A stretch of DNA of 64,000 bases from Bradyrhizobium sp. CCBAU 53351 (GCF_015291745.1 NZ_CP030060.1:124001-188000); one strand, 5' to 3'. Positions 12,242 through 20,776 are shown, counted from the stretch's first letter. The notes: a model not told the origin generated them from the sequence alone. Numbers and translations: made by a program.

Positions 12242-12528
12242 CGACTCTCCTTGCACGGCGCCGACTCGGCACCCCCGATGCAAAGAGCGTCGACGAGCTT
12301 GCGCAAGTGGAGCAAATCACCGAGCCTGCCGAGATCGTGGACAGCGTCATCGGTCGGCGGCGTGCCTCCAAGCGGCTCAACCTTCCAATCGGTCCAACTC
12401 GCCGGAATCAACGACCGACTGCCATCTGGCAGAACTGTGAGGAGATAGCGGACGCCGCGCCGCCTAATGGTGCCGATCACGGCCAACGCCTGACCTTCGA
12501 ATGCGTGACGCTTGCGCGTGATCGTCAC
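12242..12528 (-). CDS. DUF5372-like protein upstream of the recombinase
   Basis: The frame from 12528 begins MTITRKRHAFEGQALAVIGT and continues RRRGVRYLLTVLPDGSRSLI then PASWTDWKVE, and later LGDLLHLRKLVDALC. This matches my recollection of short proteins encoded in front of rhizobial serine recombinases (DUF5372). The frame has no stop until 12076, well inside the next gene, so the true C-terminus was probably lost to a frameshift near 12250-12290. It is first in a three-gene minus-strand unit with the 55-residue protein and the recombinase. A group II intron fragment has been joined just upstream. Confidence 0.5.
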
Positions 12529-12557
12529 CGAAGCTGGGATATCATGGCGATGGGTAG

Positions 12558-13395
12558 TGTGTGGCCGCTTCCTTCGACTCGGTCGACCACGAGTGGCTGT
12601 TGCGGATGCTGGCGCACAGGATCGCCGATCCTCGCATTCTACGGCTCATTGGGCTGTGGCTGCGGGCCGGTGTTCTGGAGAGCAGCGAGAAGCAAGAAAC
12701 GGACAGGGGTACTCCGCAAGGGGCGGGCATCAGCCCGCTCCTCGCCAACGTCTTCCTGCACTACGTCCTCGATCTCTGGGCCCACCAATGGCGCCGTCGC
12801 CATGCACGCGGTCGCACCGTGCGCTATGCCCGACGACTTCGTCATGGGCTTCGAGAGTAAGGCGGATGCGCAGGAGATGCTCTTGGCCCTCAAGGTGCGG
12901 CTGGCCAGCTTTGGCCTGATGCTTCATGAGGGCAAGACGCGGCTGATCGAGTTTGGCCGGTTTGAGGCCCTCTCGCGTCAGCGGCGCGGCGAGCGGCGGC
13001 CCGAGACCTTCGCCTTCCTCGGCTTCACCCACTACTGCGGGCGGACCCGGGACGGCCGGTTCATGGTGAAGCACAAGACGGACGGGAAACGCCTGACGCG
13101 CAAGCTGACGGCGTTGCGCCAGGACGCCTGGCGGCTCATGCACGAGTCACTGGCCACGCAGCACCAGTGGTTCGCCGCTGTTCTGCGTGGACACTACGGC
13201 TACTACGGCAGGCCGCACAATTATCCAGCGCTCAACGGCTTCTACCGCGAAGTGCGTCGGACGTGGATGCGCTGTCTGAGACGGCGTAGCCAGAAAAGTC
13301 GGCGCATGGGCTGGTCGGAGTTCGAGACCCTGACGACACACTTCCGTCTGCCCGGTCCGGGCATCACTCGCACTTGGGCGCAGGCGCGGATATGA
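12558..13395 (+). pseudogene. Group II intron reverse transcriptase/maturase, truncated and frameshifted
   Basis: Frame one reads FDSVDHEWLLRMLAHRI and RGTPQGAGISPLLANVFLHY, which are RT motifs. It should continue RYADDF but contains an extra C in 12829-12831, turning YADD into YARR. The frame that is open afterwards resumes PDDFVMGFESKADAQEMLLA and continues ETFAFLGFTHYCGR, with a maturase-like C-terminal part HYGYYGRPHNYPAL. So the catalytic YxDD is split by a one-base insertion. The N-terminal third of the protein is absent. No endonuclease domain is seen. Confidence 0.85.
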
Positions 13396-13414
13396 CGCGG
13401 GTTACTCTCGGGAA

Positions 13415-13448
13415 GAGCCGGGTGCGGGAAAGCCGCCTGCCCGGATCT
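13415..13448 (+). ncRNA. Group II intron domain V
   Basis: The sequence starts GAGCCGGGTGCGGG, has a GAAA tetraloop, and returns GCCGCCTGCCCGGATCT, giving a stem-bulge-stem hairpin of 34 bases just downstream of the RT ORF. This position and shape are those of the catalytic domain V. Confidence 0.65.
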
Positions 13449-13748
13449 GTGAGGGCGAAAGCCAAATGGCTGAGCTACTCGACCACGATCCAAACAGGCC
13501 AAGTAAGATCTCGATCTAGAGCCTGTTGTTTCTCCCGAATCGACATCGTCAGAGGGGAATTGTCTGATTTAATCCTATGCTGAGGAGGAGCGAGCTTGGA
13601 TGATGCAACTCTATTCGGAAGGTCCTCGCCCTAGCGGAGGCGAGGCCTGTTCGTTACGGCGCTCATCAACCGGTTCCGAGGCATGGCGCCGAAACTGTAC
13701 TCGCTGACCAGCACCGCGCAGCAGCAGGTCCCTTCCATTTATAGGCTG

Positions 13749-13780
13749 GTGTCAGAGTATGGACAGCTTAGGGGTCTACG
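13749..13780 (+). promoter_or_regulatory. tts box (TtsI-binding site), divergent
   Basis: GTCAG, nine bases, then AGCTTA (13751-13770) reproduces the spacing of the tts box (GTCAG-N9-AGCT). The inner TTGTCGAA core is poorly conserved. It lies about 60-90 bases before the ATG at 13842 of a candidate effector gene. Confidence 0.5.
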
Positions 13781-13841
13781 AGTGGGTTGGTCAGCGGCCC
13801 GACACAATGCAAGACATGTGAACCATAGGAGAGTGCTCATC

Positions 13842-14639
13842 ATGTACGGTCGAATCAACAATTTTTCCGAGAACGAAACTTATTATCGGCAAGATGCGGA
13901 GCATTCGAATTGCGAAAGCCAAGACTTCGCGGACGCGTTCGCTAGAATGCAGTTGCAAGATTCGGCCGGCAGCTCATCTTCGCATCCGCAATATGCCCTC
14001 CTTGCAAGGCCACCCGTGGTTGAGATCGATCAAGCGACATTCAGGAGAGAGGCGCGGAACTATCATGGGGAAGCTATCAATCGAATCGCCAACAATCCTC
14101 ACGAATACTCTGAGCTTGTATCTGAAAGAGCAAGGCGCACGGTAGAGGTTGCCGAGAAGTACGCCGTCAGAAGAGATTCCGAGGACGCCCGATACTACAG
14201 CTACCAGTTAGGAAATATGAGCGTCGGCCTGCAAAGGACTGAACGCGGATTCAGCATGACTGAGTTCGAAAGCGGTAGGTGGCGAGACCAGTTCCCCGGA
14301 AGAAGTGAAGTCACCTCAGTTGTCGACTTTCAGGTGGCTCATCCGCTTGTCACGAATGCTGGCGATATTCTGCTCGAGCACCAACTTCGGCAAGACGGCG
14401 AACGACCGTTGGTGAATTGGCGTCCTGCTAATCCAGAAGCGAAAGCCCGCGCGCAAGCAATGGGGTTCGTTGAAGTGGATGAGGACGACATGGTGCTCGA
14501 TCCCACCCAGTCCGGAAAGTGGGAGCTAAACAGCGATGGTGAATGGCAACGTGCAACTAGTTCTCGGCGCTATCTCTCCAAAGCGGACAGTGATACTGAA
14601 GCTGCAGCAGATTCCGACGAGGACGGTGACTTTATGTAG
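13842..14639 (+). CDS. nopP: Candidate type III effector, NopP-like
   Basis: 265 residues from the ATG at 13842, after a GGAG-like element (AGGAGAGTG); the frame stays open upstream but that part does not look coding. The N-terminus is polar, Ser/Asn/Gln rich and lacks a Sec signal, as expected of a T3SS substrate (MYGRINNFSENETYYRQD). The C-terminus is very acidic (SKADSDTEAAADSDEDGD). No enzyme motif is recognisable. The MYGRINNFS opening and the length agree with my memory of NopP, a secreted rhizobial effector that can be phosphorylated by plant kinases; this identification needs a search. A tts-like box 60-90 bases upstream supports TtsI control and delivery by the adjacent T3SS. Confidence 0.6.
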   Translation: MYGRINNFSENETYYRQDAEHSNCESQDFADAFARMQLQDSAGSSSSHPQYALLARPPVVEIDQATFRREARNYHGEAINRIANNPHEYSELVSERARRTVEVAEKYAVRRDSEDARYYSYQLGNMSVGLQRTERGFSMTEFESGRWRDQFPGRSEVTSVVDFQVAHPLVTNAGDILLEHQLRQDGERPLVNWRPANPEAKARAQAMGFVEVDEDDMVLDPTQSGKWELNSDGEWQRATSSRRYLSKADSDTEAAADSDEDGDFM

Positions 14640-15398
14640 CGCGGATCTGCAAGCGTTCGTGTCGCGGCGGGCGGTGGAGCAACGTAAGTCGACATTGTCG
14701 GCTTACGTTGAGTCCTCGGCGGGTCGAAGCCGACCGCTTTGACCGGATGAGATCCCTGGTAACAACCGCACCGTGGTCTATGAGAGTTGCGCGGCGATGA
14801 TAGCTCAACAAAAGCCCCGGCTTCGAGCCGGGGCTTTCCATTTGCATCCGGAGAGGAGGAATCATTCGCGGATTGACGCCATGGGGGCCACGCGTCATCG
14901 TGCCGGTTTCCAGCCCAGTCGCGGTGTGCGCCAATGTCCACCATCAGAACGGTCCAAAGTGATTTCCGTTTGAGGAGCGAATCTGATGGTGTGTCTTCGG
15001 CCGTTTCGATCGAAGACGCCAAATCTGGAGAGATGTCGAGCCACCTCGTGCTGAGCATACCATCAAGTTGTTCGTCGGCGGCCGGTGCGACAAGCAATGC
15101 GAATTGCTTGCGTCGTGCGTAATGTTTCTTCGGCGTTGCTGTAGAGAAAAACCAGCAAATGCTCTCTCCATCGCATACACTAGGTCGCTGGAAGACAGAC
15201 ATGAGTGTCAGAACCAGCACACGCAATCCCAAGCCTCGGGGATAAGAGAGCATCTGCACATTGACTCGCGACTAACCCGTTAGCCGAAAAAGGACCCCAG
15301 CGGATGCAGGCTGAGCCGTGCTCAACCTACCAAACCCTGCAGGAAATGTATCGTTAGCGAGCAACGGCGCTAGCGAGATTGCGCCCCCTGATGGGCGG
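14640..15398. other. Gene-poor spacer
   Basis: Apart from the hairpin at 14811-14837, no frame on either strand shows a recognisable domain, start signal or repeat. It separates the effector gene from the T3SS operon end. Confidence 0.4.
14811..14837. terminator. Strong GC hairpin terminator
   Basis: AAAGCCCCGGCTTCGAGCCG followed by GGGCTTT is a near-perfect inverted repeat with A- and T-flanks on the two sides, so it could act in both directions. It lies about 170 bases after the effector gene. Confidence 0.75.
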
Positions 15399-15941
15399 CT
15401 AAAACTGCTGTAGGCTCGCGCTTCCTGTTTTGGCCTTCTCATTAAGTACGAGCGACAGCTTTAAGTTGTTGCGCAGCATCGGATTATCGAGGGTCGTTGC
15501 GAGAGCTTGCCGATATAGCGCTTGTGCTTCACGGTGACGTCCTTCACTGTCAAGCACAACTCCCTTCGCAATTCAGGGCGCGCAGGTCTGCAGGGACCGC
15601 GAGCAAGACCTTGTCGAGGACATCAAGCGCCTCATCCGGGCGCTTGCGCACCAGCAGGGCACGCGCCAGAGGAATCGCCGCATTGACCTTGCCCGGTTGT
15701 TGTTTCAACGTTTCGCGAAAAGTCTCCTCGTCAGCGTCCGCTTGGAGAGCGTAGGCAATGCGGTCGCGCATAGCAGGATCGATATCCTTGTCGCCTAGCG
15801 TTCTGGAGCGGTCTCTTGCTGCGATGAAGGACTGGGCTTAGGCGAGCTCGCGCAGCCTCCGAGTAGCAGAATGGCAAGCGGAGCGAGGATGGCTGAGTAT
15901 AACTTCGGATCAAGTGAGAACAACCGCCGCCAGACATTCAT
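15399..15941 (-). pseudogene. TadD-like TPR lipoprotein, broken by frameshifts
   Basis: From the ATG at 15941 the frame gives MNVWRRLFSL and ILAPLAILLLGGCASSPKPS, a lipoprotein signal with lipobox LGGC, then stops after about 48 residues. A second frame carries MRDRIAYALQADADEETF, then RETLKQQPGKVNAAIPLARA and PDEALDVLDKVLLAVP (TPR-like). A third frame carries SEGRHREAQALYRQALATTL, DNPMLRNNLKLSLVL and ends LQQF-stop at 15399. The pieces together are a TadD-like tetratricopeptide lipoprotein. In Tad pilus systems TadD helps the outer-membrane secretin. It sits directly downstream of rhcV on the same strand and is inactive as sequenced, unless the two breaks are assembly errors. Confidence 0.7.
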
Positions 15942-15987
15942 TTTACATAAATTCAACTGCTATCTCACGACCACTGCTGTGCCTTTG

Positions 15988-18105
15988 TTAGCTGGTTGCG
16001 GCGATCGGGTCACGACGCTCTCCTGGGGAAGTCTTATGTTGTGAAGCCTCTAGCTTGACGGATCCAATCGGCTGAACCGTAAAATCCGCAGCGAGATCCT
16101 GATACGAAAGAACAGGAAGGTCGATCCCGTTGCGGGTGAGAAAACCCCGGACGAAACGCCGGATATCCATCGAACCCAGAATGACGGGTTGGCTCTGACC
16201 GCGTGCGATGCTCGAATGGATCTTGCGAAACTGCGAAAGCAGCATCTCGCTATCGCAATCGTCCAAAACGAGATAAGGACCCACGGCGGTGTCGCGCACC
16301 GCACCGCGCACGATATCCTCGGTGTGGCGCTCTACGATAAAGGCTGCCACGACACGGTGGGCGTTGGCATAGCGATGACAGATCTGCCGTTTCAGACCGG
16401 AGCGAACATATTCGGTAAGCAACACAACATTTTGTTCGCGCTCACTCCATTCTGCCAACACCTCCAGGACCAAGCGAGTGTTGCGAATTGGGATGCCCTC
16501 GTCCAGTAAGCGGCGCAGGACATCGGCGATCCGGGGAACCGGCATCGTGCGCAGCACCTCCTTCACCAGATCGGCATATTCCTGCTCCATTCGGCCCAGC
16601 AATTGTCGGGTCTCCTGAATGCCCACCAGGCGCTGTGCATAGCGCATCAATGTCGACTGGACGCGCAAGGCGACGACTTCGCTCGGACGGTGATACCCTA
16701 TCCCGGCTGCTTTGAGAGCCGGCGCATGAAGTTGTTCGATCCAAATCCGATTTGTCTCTACGTCTTGCCGAAAGGGGATACCGCTCAATTCAATATTCGC
16801 TACGTCGTCGTTGAGCATGAGTTGCGTCGGATCCACAAAATCTCGCCCAACGGGCACTCCCTCAACGTCTACCCTGAATTGCGATTCAGGTAAAAGCTGG
16901 TCTATCTTGGTTGGTATGCGCGGAATTGTGATACCAAGATCAGATGAGACCAGTGTCGATATTCGCACGATTGCCTGCTCGAGTTCCTCTTTGTCGATTG
17001 CACCTGCAAGGTTTGGTGCGAGGAACAGCGCGATTGGAAGGGCCTCTGCAGGCAAGGTCTGTTTCTGACCCTGCGATGGAGCTTGAGGCGTACCGGCGCT
17101 ACTGACCTCCGTCTTGGCGGCGTTCTTGGCGCGCTGCACGCCAACATTGACAAAGCTCGCCGCGCCGAAGAGTACGGCCAGCATGATGAACGGAGGCAAA
17201 GGGAAACCCGGTACGAGCCCCATCACAATCAGGACGCCGGCGGCCAACCGCAGCGCTTGCGTGCTGGCCGTCAGTTGGCTGACAATATCGCCACCCAGAT
17301 TGAGCTGCAAAGGACCATTGACACGAGTGACAATGGTTGCAGCCGTAATTGACAGCAGCAGAGCCGGGATCTGCGAAATTAGCGCATCACCTATGGTGAG
17401 GATCGTATATTGATGCAGCGTCTCCTCCAGGGGCATGCCCTTGGAGAGCAAGCCGATTGTGATGCCGCCCAGCATGTTAATGCAGATAACTATGAGCCCG
17501 GCGATGGCGTCGCCCTTCACAAATTTCATAGCGCCATCCATAGCGCCGTGAAGTTGGCTCTCTTGCTCCAGCGCCGCTCGCCGACGGCGAGATTCGTTCT
17601 GATCGATGTGCCCGTTGCGCAGTTCCGCGTCGATTGCCATCTGCTTGCCCGGAAGCGCGTCGAGCGTGAAACGCGCCGACACTTCTGCGACCCGTTCTGC
17701 GCCTTTGGCGAGAACCATGAATTGCACCATGGTCACAATGAGGAATATGACGATGCCAACAGCGATATTGCCGGATATAACGAAATCGCCGAATGTATGT
17801 ATGATGCTGCCGGCATCCCCCTCCGCAAGAATCAACCGCGTCGTCGCGACGGTAAGCGCTAGGCGAAAGACGGTCGAGATCAGGATGACGCCTGGCAAGG
17901 ACGAAAAGTCAAGCGGCGTCTTGAGATACAGGGCCACCATCAGCAGCAGTATGGCAAAGCCGAGGTTGAAGCCGATCAGCATGTCGATCAATACGATCGG
18001 GATCGGCATGATCATCATTCCGATCGCCAGAAGAAGCATCAACGCGACCATCAAATCTGGGTTAGCTGGTGCGCGCACGATGAGACTATGCAGGGTATTG
18101 GCCAT
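15988..18105 (-). CDS. rhcV: T3SS export gate protein RhcV (SctV family)
   Basis: 705 residues from the ATG at 18105 (MANTLHSLIVRAPANPDL); the open frame upstream to 18207 belongs to the previous gene's DNA. The N-terminal third has about eight membrane segments and the FHIPEP-type loop, for example MVQFMVLAKGAERVAEVSAR, FTLDALPGKQMAIDAELRNG and VKGDAIAGLIV. The C-terminal two thirds is the cytosolic domain that forms the nonameric export ring. SctV receives substrate-chaperone complexes and uses the proton gradient. It starts 10 bases after the preceding small TPR gene. Full length. Confidence 0.96.
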   Translation of the reverse strand: MANTLHSLIVRAPANPDLMVALMLLLAIGMMIMPIPIVLIDMLIGFNLGFAILLLMVALYLKTPLDFSSLPGVILISTVFRLALTVATTRLILAEGDAGSIIHTFGDFVISGNIAVGIVIFLIVTMVQFMVLAKGAERVAEVSARFTLDALPGKQMAIDAELRNGHIDQNESRRRRAALEQESQLHGAMDGAMKFVKGDAIAGLIVICINMLGGITIGLLSKGMPLEETLHQYTILTIGDALISQIPALLLSITAATIVTRVNGPLQLNLGGDIVSQLTASTQALRLAAGVLIVMGLVPGFPLPPFIMLAVLFGAASFVNVGVQRAKNAAKTEVSSAGTPQAPSQGQKQTLPAEALPIALFLAPNLAGAIDKEELEQAIVRISTLVSSDLGITIPRIPTKIDQLLPESQFRVDVEGVPVGRDFVDPTQLMLNDDVANIELSGIPFRQDVETNRIWIEQLHAPALKAAGIGYHRPSEVVALRVQSTLMRYAQRLVGIQETRQLLGRMEQEYADLVKEVLRTMPVPRIADVLRRLLDEGIPIRNTRLVLEVLAEWSEREQNVVLLTEYVRSGLKRQICHRYANAHRVVAAFIVERHTEDIVRGAVRDTAVGPYLVLDDCDSEMLLSQFRKIHSSIARGQSQPVILGSMDIRRFVRGFLTRNGIDLPVLSYQDLAADFTVQPIGSVKLEASQHKTSPGERRDPIAATS

Positions 18106-18115
18106 GAGAAGCCTG

Positions 18116-18538
18116 TTATTGTTTGATTGGAGCAGCGCTCCGCAATGAAACATAGCTCTTGAAGAGTGCGCGTGCCTCGGCCATGCGGCCGGCCTGACGA
18201 AGCGCATGACTGCGCAAGACCATCAAAGGCAGGCGCGAAGACGGGTCGTCGTCAAGCTTGTCTAACCTGTCCAGTGCCGCCAATGCGTCGTCACCGTGGC
18301 CCTCCGAGATCAGAGCGTAGACCAGAATGCGGAGCAGCTCGACGTCGTAAGAATGTTCGTGAGCTACGATTTGCAACAGAGCCAGGCTCTGTGCGCTCTG
18401 ACCGCAGGCAAGATGGACATACGAAAGCGCGCAGAGCAAATCACGCTCCCTTCTTGTGATGTGCAAAACCTCACCGGCACGTGATAAGTGTGGCGGCGGA
18501 GCAGGTGTGAGGTGTTGCTCTCCGTCAGGCGCGGCCAT
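18116..18538 (-). CDS. Small TPR protein upstream of rhcV (SctY/chaperone-like)
   Basis: 140 residues with helical repeats (YVHLACGQSAQSLALLQIVA, EGHGDDALAALDRLDKLDDD, ALRQAGRMAEARALFKSYVS) that fit two to three tetratricopeptide units. It lies between another small T3SS gene and rhcV with gaps of 2 and 10 bases, so it is in the same operon. In Ysc-type systems a small TPR protein (YscY) encoded just before the SctV gene binds SctX and SctV; position and fold suggest an analogue here, but I cannot show homology. A relation to the rhizobial Y4yS protein is an alternative. Confidence 0.6.
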   Translation of the reverse strand: MAAPDGEQHLTPAPPPHLSRAGEVLHITRRERDLLCALSYVHLACGQSAQSLALLQIVAHEHSYDVELLRILVYALISEGHGDDALAALDRLDKLDDDPSSRLPLMVLRSHALRQAGRMAEARALFKSYVSLRSAAPIKQ

Positions 18539-18540
18539 TG

Positions 18541-19077
18541 CTAGCCTTTGATTAAACCGTTGTCATTCTGCCGGAGCAGAATTAACCGTCGCAGCTCCAA
18601 CTGCACAATCGCGAGGTCTTCACGAGACACCGAACTCTCTGGCGCGGCCGAGAGCGTATCGGCCAAACGCTCGAGAAGAATGCCCTGCTTCTCTGGGCGC
18701 AAAACATGCGAATGAAATAGGCGCGGCGTGACAAAGGAGAGCAGGTTGTCCGCGAGACTGGGACCATTAAGCCAAGCAAGTTCTGAGCCTGGCTTGATCT
18801 CACCAATCTCGCCGCGCGCCTCGTTGACATTGACGCGCGAAACGGGATCAATAGAGGTAAGGTCCAGTGCGGTTACGATCGCGGAGACAACAGGCAGATC
18901 TTGCGGGGGATCATCCTGGAAAATCGCGAAGCTCTTGCCACCATTTGCATGAGTTCTCTCGATTGCGGATTCCGTGGCTCTAGCAGTCGCCGGCGTAATA
19001 GCAGGTGGGTTGTCGTCGACCTTGAGCTCCTCAAAAGAGGCGCCGGGCTCAAGCGAATGCTCAGACAGCCTAGTCAT
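18541..19077 (-). CDS. T3SS operon protein of unknown function (possible SctX/SctP-type)
   Basis: 178 residues, no signal peptide, no membrane segment. The N-terminal 60 residues are polar and disordered-looking (LEPGASFEELKVDDNPPAIT). The C-terminal half is more hydrophobic and helical (WLNGPSLADNLLSFVTPRLF, then REDLAIVQLELRRLILLR). It lies 32 bases after the SctD-like gene and 2 bases before the TPR gene, so it is certainly part of the T3SS operon. I do not recognise the family. An exported early substrate partnered with the TPR protein is one possibility, by analogy with YscX/YscY. Confidence 0.55.
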   Translation of the reverse strand: MTRLSEHSLEPGASFEELKVDDNPPAITPATARATESAIERTHANGGKSFAIFQDDPPQDLPVVSAIVTALDLTSIDPVSRVNVNEARGEIGEIKPGSELAWLNGPSLADNLLSFVTPRLFHSHVLRPEKQGILLERLADTLSAAPESSVSREDLAIVQLELRRLILLRQNDNGLIKG

Positions 19078-19109
19078 GAGTCTTTCCTCCTTATTCGCGG
19101 GCTGAAACT

Positions 19110-20003
19110 CTAATAGGGGAGGGCAACAAGCCGGCCGTTCCTGCTCAGCAGCAGACGTCGTTCCTCAATCCCATTGACGGTCCATCCGTTATTCAACAGC
19201 GCGCCCACGAAATACTTTTGACCAGCGATGACCAGATATGGCTCACTTCCTCGCCAAACGGCTTCGACGGAAATCGAGGACGGCGTCTTCTCCTCCCTGA
19301 TGGCGACTGCATTGACGAGAACATATGCGTCCTTTCGATCGCGATCGAACCATTCTTGAACTTCCCGCCACTTTGGGAGAGAAGCGCGCGTTACGGTACC
19401 GTCAGCAGCGACAACACCCGGCTCAGATCGGACTTTGATATCAAAAAGGCCCGCTCGATCAACTTCCTCTTGCAGCCGTGTGGCAGCTGCTTCGGCGGTC
19501 GGAGCATCAGGAGCGTTGGGCGCCAGCTTAGGTGCAACGTCGACGTTACGGTGCAAGTCGGCGTTCACGTCAACAGCGCTGTCCGTCTCGACGAAACTCG
19601 TTGAGACGGCGCCGACCGCGACGGAACTGATCAGGACAGAGGCGAGTACCGCGGTCGATCCGAGCCAGCGGCTGATGGAGCCAGCTTGTTTGGAATCCTC
19701 TATGGAACAACGGATGGACATCTCGCCCGCATGGATGACGGCGGGAAGAGAAACAGCAACGCGCTCGTTCGGGAGAAGTGCCCGTTGTCCCTCTATCCTT
19801 ACTTGCGGCGCAAGAGGCTCGATTTCAATCGAATTGTGATGGGGGGTGATACGAAAGTGATGACGTTCGAGCCCTTGTTCGATGAAAACCAAGTCAGCAT
19901 CCAGGTCGCTACCAATCAGGCTCGATCCAAAGCCCAATTTGCCGGTCAGCCCGGAGTAAAGCCCCGACAGCACCTCGAAATGCAGGGAGTGTGGTTCATT
20001 CAC
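19110..20003 (-). CDS. rhcD: T3SS inner-membrane ring protein, SctD family (Y4yQ/RhcD-like)
   Basis: 297 residues. The N-terminal 95 residues look like the cytoplasmic FHA-like domain of SctD proteins (LHFEVLSGLYSGLTGKLGFG, then GSSLIGSDLDADLVFIE). One membrane segment near residues 115-135 (STAVLASVLISSVAVGAVS) follows. The periplasmic remainder has ring-building-motif-like stretches (LFDIKVRSEPGVVAADGTVT) and ends in a short beta region. SctD forms the outer of the two inner-membrane rings with SctJ (RhcJ). It is smaller than Ysc-type SctD (about 400 residues), in line with rhizobial Y4yQ. It is preceded by nopA-like and nopC-like genes and followed by small T3SS genes. Confidence 0.75.
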   Translation of the reverse strand: MNEPHSLHFEVLSGLYSGLTGKLGFGSSLIGSDLDADLVFIEQGLERHHFRITPHHNSIEIEPLAPQVRIEGQRALLPNERVAVSLPAVIHAGEMSIRCSIEDSKQAGSISRWLGSTAVLASVLISSVAVGAVSTSFVETDSAVDVNADLHRNVDVAPKLAPNAPDAPTAEAAATRLQEEVDRAGLFDIKVRSEPGVVAADGTVTRASLPKWREVQEWFDRDRKDAYVLVNAVAIREEKTPSSISVEAVWRGSEPYLVIAGQKYFVGALLNNGWTVNGIEERRLLLSRNGRLVALPY

Positions 20004-20109
20004 GGTCGACGGTCTCCTGAACAGCGAGAGAGCCGTACGGCTCGTTGCGAGCTTTGCAGCTTACGCAGGCGAAGAAAGGTGGAACGACGACGTCGTCCCA
20101 CCTCCTCCG

Positions 20110-20343
20110 TTACTGCACCCGCTCGTCGGCGACCTTCTTGATCGTCGTGAGCTCTGTTGAAACGATGCGAAGTTGCACATCCCTCTCAGTCGCTTTGGTG
20201 GTTTCAGCAGTCAGAGCGGCGATTTGGGCGTGCCAAGCGGCGTCTCCGGTGACTTCAGCAGCTGCAGCACCAACTGCGGCCGTAGCGGTGCCAGCGGCCC
20301 CCCCTGCGACCGAGGCAGTAGTCGCACCAATTTTAGAAGGCAT
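20110..20343 (-). CDS. nopA: T3SS needle/pilus subunit, NopA-like
   Basis: A 77-residue protein rich in Ala, Gly and Thr, starting MPSKIGATTASVAGGAAGTA and ending in a helical segment (WHAQIAALTAETTKATERDV). The size, lack of a cleavable signal and position between a nopC-like gene and the SctD-like gene agree with NopA, the main component of rhizobial T3SS surface appendages. The sequence is too short and simple to be sure without a search. It should be expressed from the tts box at 20745-20776. Confidence 0.65.
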   Translation of the reverse strand: MPSKIGATTASVAGGAAGTATAAVGAAAAEVTGDAAWHAQIAALTAETTKATERDVQLRIVSTELTTIKKVADERVQ

Positions 20344-20414
20344 ATTGTTCTCCTGTGTGTTCGGGTGTCGCCGCTCCTGGCGGCTCCTATTTCCCGACGC
20401 CGCAACATCCGGCG

Positions 20415-20693
20415 TCAGGAATCCTCCTCGCTAATGGCCTCATGGAAACGAGCCATTGCATTACTTGCCATTTGGACAGCCGCGGCTCCGAGAGCGGCGT
20501 TGAATGCTTGGCGCAACGCGGCCTCTTGCGAGCTACTGTCCGGAGTTGACGTGCCATTTCCAGCGCTGCTTGTACCAGGCGATTGACCATGATTGTCATT
20601 GTCGTCGGGTGTGCGGGAGCCGTTCTTGTCACCACGAGCAGCATGGAAGTCAGGAGCAACGCGCGCAGTGGCGCTTGAACTCGGAATGCGCAT
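20415..20693 (-). CDS. nopC: Secreted T3SS protein, NopC-like
   Basis: 92 residues. The N-terminal 55 residues are Ser/Asp/Asn/Gly rich and disordered, with no Sec signal. The C-terminus is helical (QEAALRQAFNAALGAAAVQM, then ASNAMARFHEAISEED). It is the first gene after a near-consensus tts box, with about 60 bases between. In rhizobia nopC lies immediately upstream of nopA in the same operon, which is the basis of this call; NopC is exported by the T3SS in a flavonoid-dependent way. Confidence 0.55.
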   Translation of the reverse strand: MRIPSSSATARVAPDFHAARGDKNGSRTPDDNDNHGQSPGTSSAGNGTSTPDSSSQEAALRQAFNAALGAAAVQMASNAMARFHEAISEEDS

Positions 20694-20744
20694 TAAAGGC
20701 GTCTCCTATGTCAAGGTGGTCATGCCGTCGTGGCTTTCCTCACT

Positions 20745-20776
20745 GTGCGAGCATTAGCTTTCGACAAGCTGACGGA
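20745..20776 (-). promoter_or_regulatory. tts box for the nopC-nopA-rhcD-rhcV operon
   Basis: The minus strand reads CGTCAGCTTGTCGAAAGCTA followed by ATGCTCGCAC, an essentially perfect tts-box core (GTCAG-CTTGTCGAA-AGCTAA). Confidence 0.88.

Larger units (their letters stand above)
12545..13490 (+). mobile_element. 5'-truncated group II intron
   Basis: This contains the 3' half of a reverse-transcriptase ORF (to 13395) followed by a domain V-like RNA hairpin at about 13415-13448 (GAGCCGGGTGCGGGAAAGCC ... CCCGGATCT). The intron 5' end and the N-terminal RT motifs are missing: sequence identity to an RT starts abruptly at about 12558, right beside the start of the DUF5372-like gene. The fragment cannot splice by itself without domains I-IV. 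Confidence 0.7.

Noticed and set aside
14570..15259. Long minus-strand ORF of 229 codons near the effector gene
   Set aside because: No domain, the frame crosses a terminator hairpin and the end of the effector gene; treated as noncoding.
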